A DNA stretch of 8,815 nucleotides from Aquamicrobium sp. (lineage in GTDB: Bacteria > Pseudomonadota > Alphaproteobacteria > Rhizobiales > Rhizobiaceae). The DNA lies in contig JACZJD010000638.1 of the NCBI GenBank assembly GCA_014860725.1, forward strand, positions 1 through 8,815, written 5' to 3'. Every line of letters starts with the position of its first letter. Positions within the stretch are counted from its first letter, which is position 1. The notes below the pieces were generated by a model that saw only the letters and a list, made by a program, of their open reading frames with translations, was not told the DNA's origin and did no database searches. The translations under genes and the position numbers were made by a program. Of this stretch, positions 6,599 through 8,815 are shown in pieces.

Positions 6599-7354
6599 AT
6601 GACAGGCAACAAGATCGGCATGGCGGGGATGACTCGGGCGGAAGTCGACCGCGTCGAGAACAAGGACTTCGCGCTCGGAGCGGGGCCGAAGCGCCCGCGC
6701 GACGCCGCGACCCTGATCCTGCTCGACCGCAAGGCCGGCGATTTCCGCGTGCTGATGGGCCGCCGCCACATGCGCCACGCCTTCATGCCCGGCAAGTTCG
6801 TGTTTCCGGGCGGGCGCACCGATCCGGCCGACAGCCGCATCCCGGTCGCCGCCGGCCTGCACCCCGAGGTGGAATCGAAGCTCGCCGGCGGGCGCACCAG
6901 CACGGCGCGGGCGCGCGCCATCGCGCTGTCGGCCGTGCGCGAGACCTACGAGGAAGCCGGGCTCCTCATCGGCAGGCCGGGCGCCTTCGCCACGCCCAAG
7001 ACCGACTGGCACGGCTTCGTCGAGCACGGCGTCGCGCCGTCGCTCGAAGGGCTGCGTTTCGTCGCCCGCGCCATCACGCCGCCCGGACGGGTGCGCCGCT
7101 TCGACACTCGCTTCCTCGCCGCCTTCCGCGACGACGTCGCCGTCGAGCTGGCCGAAGGCGGCCCGACCGACGAGCTCGAGGAGATCATGTGGCTGCCGCT
7201 GGAGAAGGCGACCGAGGCCGACATTCCGGCGATCACCCGCACCGTGCTCGAGGATGTGCTGGCGCGCCTGCGCGACGACCCGGAGCTGTCGCCCGGCGGG
7301 CCCGTGCCGTTCTACTACATGCGCCACAACCGGTTCTGCCGCGACATTCTCTGA
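6599..7354 (+). CDS. NUDIX hydrolase with interrupted Nudix box
   Basis: NUDIX enzymes cleave nucleoside diphosphates linked to another moiety, using metal ions bound by the REx2EExG helix. Here that helix is R114-E-T-Y-E-E-A-G121. The strand and loop before it read FVFPGGRTDPADS (67-79). A normal Nudix box has 13 residues between the first G of GX5E and the Arg; here about 29 extra residues intervene, and the expected Glu of GX5E is not in place. Interrupted Nudix boxes are known from the NUDT19 type of CoA/acyl-CoA diphosphatase, so a CoA-like or nucleotide substrate is possible but not shown. At 251 residues the protein is longer than a minimal NUDIX domain (about 150), with a C-terminal region ending in YYMRHNRFCRDIL. 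GAGG overlapping the DUF983 stop lies 5 nt before the ATG. It is likely cytosolic. Confidence 0.88.
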   Translation: MTGNKIGMAGMTRAEVDRVENKDFALGAGPKRPRDAATLILLDRKAGDFRVLMGRRHMRHAFMPGKFVFPGGRTDPADSRIPVAAGLHPEVESKLAGGRTSTARARAIALSAVRETYEEAGLLIGRPGAFATPKTDWHGFVEHGVAPSLEGLRFVARAITPPGRVRRFDTRFLAAFRDDVAVELAEGGPTDELEEIMWLPLEKATEADIPAITRTVLEDVLARLRDDPELSPGGPVPFYYMRHNRFCRDIL

Positions 7355-7382
7355 CGTCCTCTCCTTCGCGCGGGTGACACAG

Positions 7383-8582
7383 ATGGCGAAGCCGCCGTCC
7401 GCTTCCGACCACGCCGGTTCCGAGCCCGGCATGCGCTGGCTGTCGATCGCCGCCGCCATCGCCTCGATCAGCGTCGTCGGCATGGCGATCGGCCTCGGCG
7501 TGCCGCTGCTGTCGGTGATCCTGGAGACGCGCGGCTATTCCGCGACCGCCATCGGCGCCAACACGGCCGTCGCCGGTATCGCCTCCATCGCCGCCGCTCC
7601 CTTCGCGACGCCGCTCGCCGCGCGCTTCGGCGTGGTGCCGCTGATGCTGGCGATGATCGTCGCTGGCGGGTTCGCCTTCGTCGGCTTCTACTTCGTGCCC
7701 GCCTTCTGGATGTGGTTCCCGCTGCGCGCGGTGCTGCATTTCGCGCTGACGGTGCTGTTCATCCTGTCCGAGTTCTGGATCTCGACCTCGGCTCCGCCGC
7801 ACCGCCGCGGGCTGGTGCTCGGCATCTACGCCACGGTGCTGTCGCTCGGCTTCGCCTTCGGGCCGTGGCTGTTCGCGCAGATCGGCTCCGCCGGTTTCGC
7901 GCCGTTCGGCATCACCTTCATGCTCATCGCGCTCGCCGCCATCCCGGTGACGCTCGCCTGGCGCGAAAGCCCCGACATCTCCGGCTCGCCGCACCGCGGC
8001 GGCGACGGGTTCGCCCGCTACATCTGGATGGTGCCGACGGCGACCGGGGCCGTGCTCGTCTACGGCGCGGTCGAGACCGGCGGCTTCGCGCTGTTTCCCG
8101 TCTACGGCGCGCGCATCGGCTATTCGGAGGGCGACGCCGCGCTGCTGCTGACGGCGGTGGGCCTCGGCAACGTGCTGCTGCAGATCCCGCTCGGCCTCGT
8201 CAGCGACCGCATGCGCGACCGCCGCGTCCTTCTCGCCCTGTGCGCCTTCGTCGGACTGCTGGGTGTCCTGGCGCTGCCGTTCTTCGCCGGAAACTGGCAC
8301 CTGAGCGCGGCGATCCTGTTCGTGTGGGGCGGCGTGGTCGCCGGCCTCTATACGGTCGGGCTGGCGCATCTCGGCTCCAAGCTCTCGGGGCGCGACCTCG
8401 CCTCGGCCAACGCCGCCTTCGTGCTGTGCTACGGCATCGGCATGCTGGTCGGCCCGCAGGCCATCGGCATCGGCATGGACATCGCCGGCCCCAGCGGCTT
8501 CGCCTGGACGCTGGCGCTGTTCTTCGTCGCCTATCTCGCGCTCGCCGCCTCGCGGCTGGTCAACATCCCGGCCCGGGGCTGA
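7383..8582 (+). CDS. MFS transporter, YcaD-like
   Basis: The 399-residue product shows about twelve hydrophobic segments (roughly 20-45, 56-78, 85-105, 110-132, 143-166, 172-193, 212-235, 250-271, 280-300, 306-330, 341-363, 372-392) with a central loop near 194-211, the major facilitator layout. HRRGLVLGIYATVLSLGFAFGP (from 140) and GLYTVGLAHLGSKL (from 321) resemble the YcaD subgroup. The cytoplasmic motif A is degenerate between helices 2 and 3 (ATPLAARFG, 76-84) but better kept between helices 8 and 9 (GLVSDRMRDRR, 271-281). The substrate is unknown. The ATG at 7383 is 28 nt after the NUDIX stop with no strong ribosome site; a GTG at 7374 and an ATG at 7431 are in-frame alternatives, but the latter would leave almost nothing before helix 1. 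It probably belongs to the end of the topA operon. Confidence 0.88.
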   Translation: MAKPPSASDHAGSEPGMRWLSIAAAIASISVVGMAIGLGVPLLSVILETRGYSATAIGANTAVAGIASIAAAPFATPLAARFGVVPLMLAMIVAGGFAFVGFYFVPAFWMWFPLRAVLHFALTVLFILSEFWISTSAPPHRRGLVLGIYATVLSLGFAFGPWLFAQIGSAGFAPFGITFMLIALAAIPVTLAWRESPDISGSPHRGGDGFARYIWMVPTATGAVLVYGAVETGGFALFPVYGARIGYSEGDAALLLTAVGLGNVLLQIPLGLVSDRMRDRRVLLALCAFVGLLGVLALPFFAGNWHLSAAILFVWGGVVAGLYTVGLAHLGSKLSGRDLASANAAFVLCYGIGMLVGPQAIGIGMDIAGPSGFAWTLALFFVAYLALAASRLVNIPARG

Positions 8583-8594
8583 GACGGTCGCCGC

Positions 8595-8622
8595 ATTGAC
8601 GGCCCGGAACCATGCGCTACCT
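8595..8622 (+). promoter_or_regulatory. candidate promoter of the VOC gene
   Basis: In the 83-bp gap after the MFS gene, ATTGAC (8595-8600) and CTACCT (8617-8622) are separated by 16 bp, near the rhizobial CTTGAC-N17-CTATAT pattern. It would start transcription near 8629 and give a leader of about 37 nt, so the VOC gene may be a separate unit. No clear intrinsic terminator precedes it. Confidence 0.4.
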
Positions 8623-8665
8623 TGCGGCGGTGGCAGCGGGGACGCGGCAAACCGAGGACACCGGC

Positions 8666-8815
8666 ATGGAAACCAACGAACTGCACCGCGGTCGCCTGAT
8701 CGATCATATCCAGATCGTCGTCATGGACCTCGAGGCCAGCCGGCGCTTCTACGAGGCGGCGCTGGGTGCGCTCGGCATTCCGCTGGGCGGCGTCGACGAG
8801 GACTATTTCTGGGCC
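8666..8815 (+). CDS. VOC / glyoxalase-bleomycin resistance family protein (3'-truncated by window edge)
   Basis: Fifty codons are present before the window ends. Residues 11-41 read like the first beta-alpha unit of the vicinal oxygen chelate fold: LIDHIQIVVMDLEASRRFYE, then ALGIPLG. H14 in IDHIQI is at the position of the first metal ligand of these enzymes, and SRRFYEAALG is the usual helix. VOC proteins include glyoxalase I, extradiol dioxygenases and resistance-binding proteins, and the fragment is too short to choose. GAGGA at 8654-8658 lies 7 nt before the ATG, which supports this start. The gap to the MFS gene holds its own promoter-like sequence. Confidence 0.82.
   Translation, partial: METNELHRGRLIDHIQIVVMDLEASRRFYEAALGALGIPLGGVDEDYFWA

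Noticed and set aside
4188..6602. Long alternative + strand frame through rnr and the DUF983 gene
   Set aside because: It is Arg/Ala/Gly-rich low complexity in the wrong frame of two well-supported genes, with no domain.
7233..8369. Minus-strand frame rich in His, Arg, Asp and Gln opposite the MFS gene
   Set aside because: This composition is the typical antisense shadow of a GC-rich membrane protein gene; the + strand gives a clean 12-helix transporter.

Overview
The window is a GC-rich chromosomal segment of an alphaproteobacterium, most likely a member of the Hyphomicrobiales (Rhizobiales) close to Mesorhizobium or other Phyllobacteriaceae. This placement rests on protein character (TopA beginning MDVVVVESPAKAK with a single C4 zinc finger and a Lys/Ala tail, RNase R beginning MARR, a DUF983 protein), on the dprA-topA-rnr-DUF983-NUDIX gene order that I recall from rhizobia, and on promoter-like CTTGAC motifs. 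No search was run, so genus is uncertain. I see no mobile element, CRISPR array, tRNA, rRNA or prophage gene.

Layout. Positions 1-828 hold the 3' part of dprA (DNA processing protein, start lies upstream of the window). On the opposite strand, 751-993 encodes an 80-residue helical protein of unknown function whose 3' end overlaps the 3' end of dprA by 78 bp. A 252-bp divergent control region (994-1245) separates it from topA. Its first half is strikingly AT-rich (about 42% G+C over 1021-1140 by hand count, 35% over 1021-1080) and carries three palindromic elements and a hairpin. From 1246 to 8582 five genes run on the + strand with gaps of 6, 0, 7 and 28 nt: topA (DNA topoisomerase I), rnr (RNase R, TTG start), a DUF983 zinc-ribbon membrane protein, a NUDIX hydrolase with an insertion in its Nudix box, and a YcaD-like MFS transporter. 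After an 83-bp gap with a plausible promoter, a VOC/glyoxalase-family gene begins at 8666 and runs off the window.

Function. The core is nucleic-acid housekeeping: DprA loads RecA on incoming single-stranded DNA, TopA relaxes negative supercoils, and RNase R degrades structured RNA. The following DUF983, NUDIX and MFS genes look co-transcribed, but the sequence alone does not show a shared pathway. The window is mostly conserved core genome. The parts that deserve a second look are the small antisense-overlapping gene, its palindrome-rich divergent promoter region, and the same-frame topA/rnr/DUF983 junctions.
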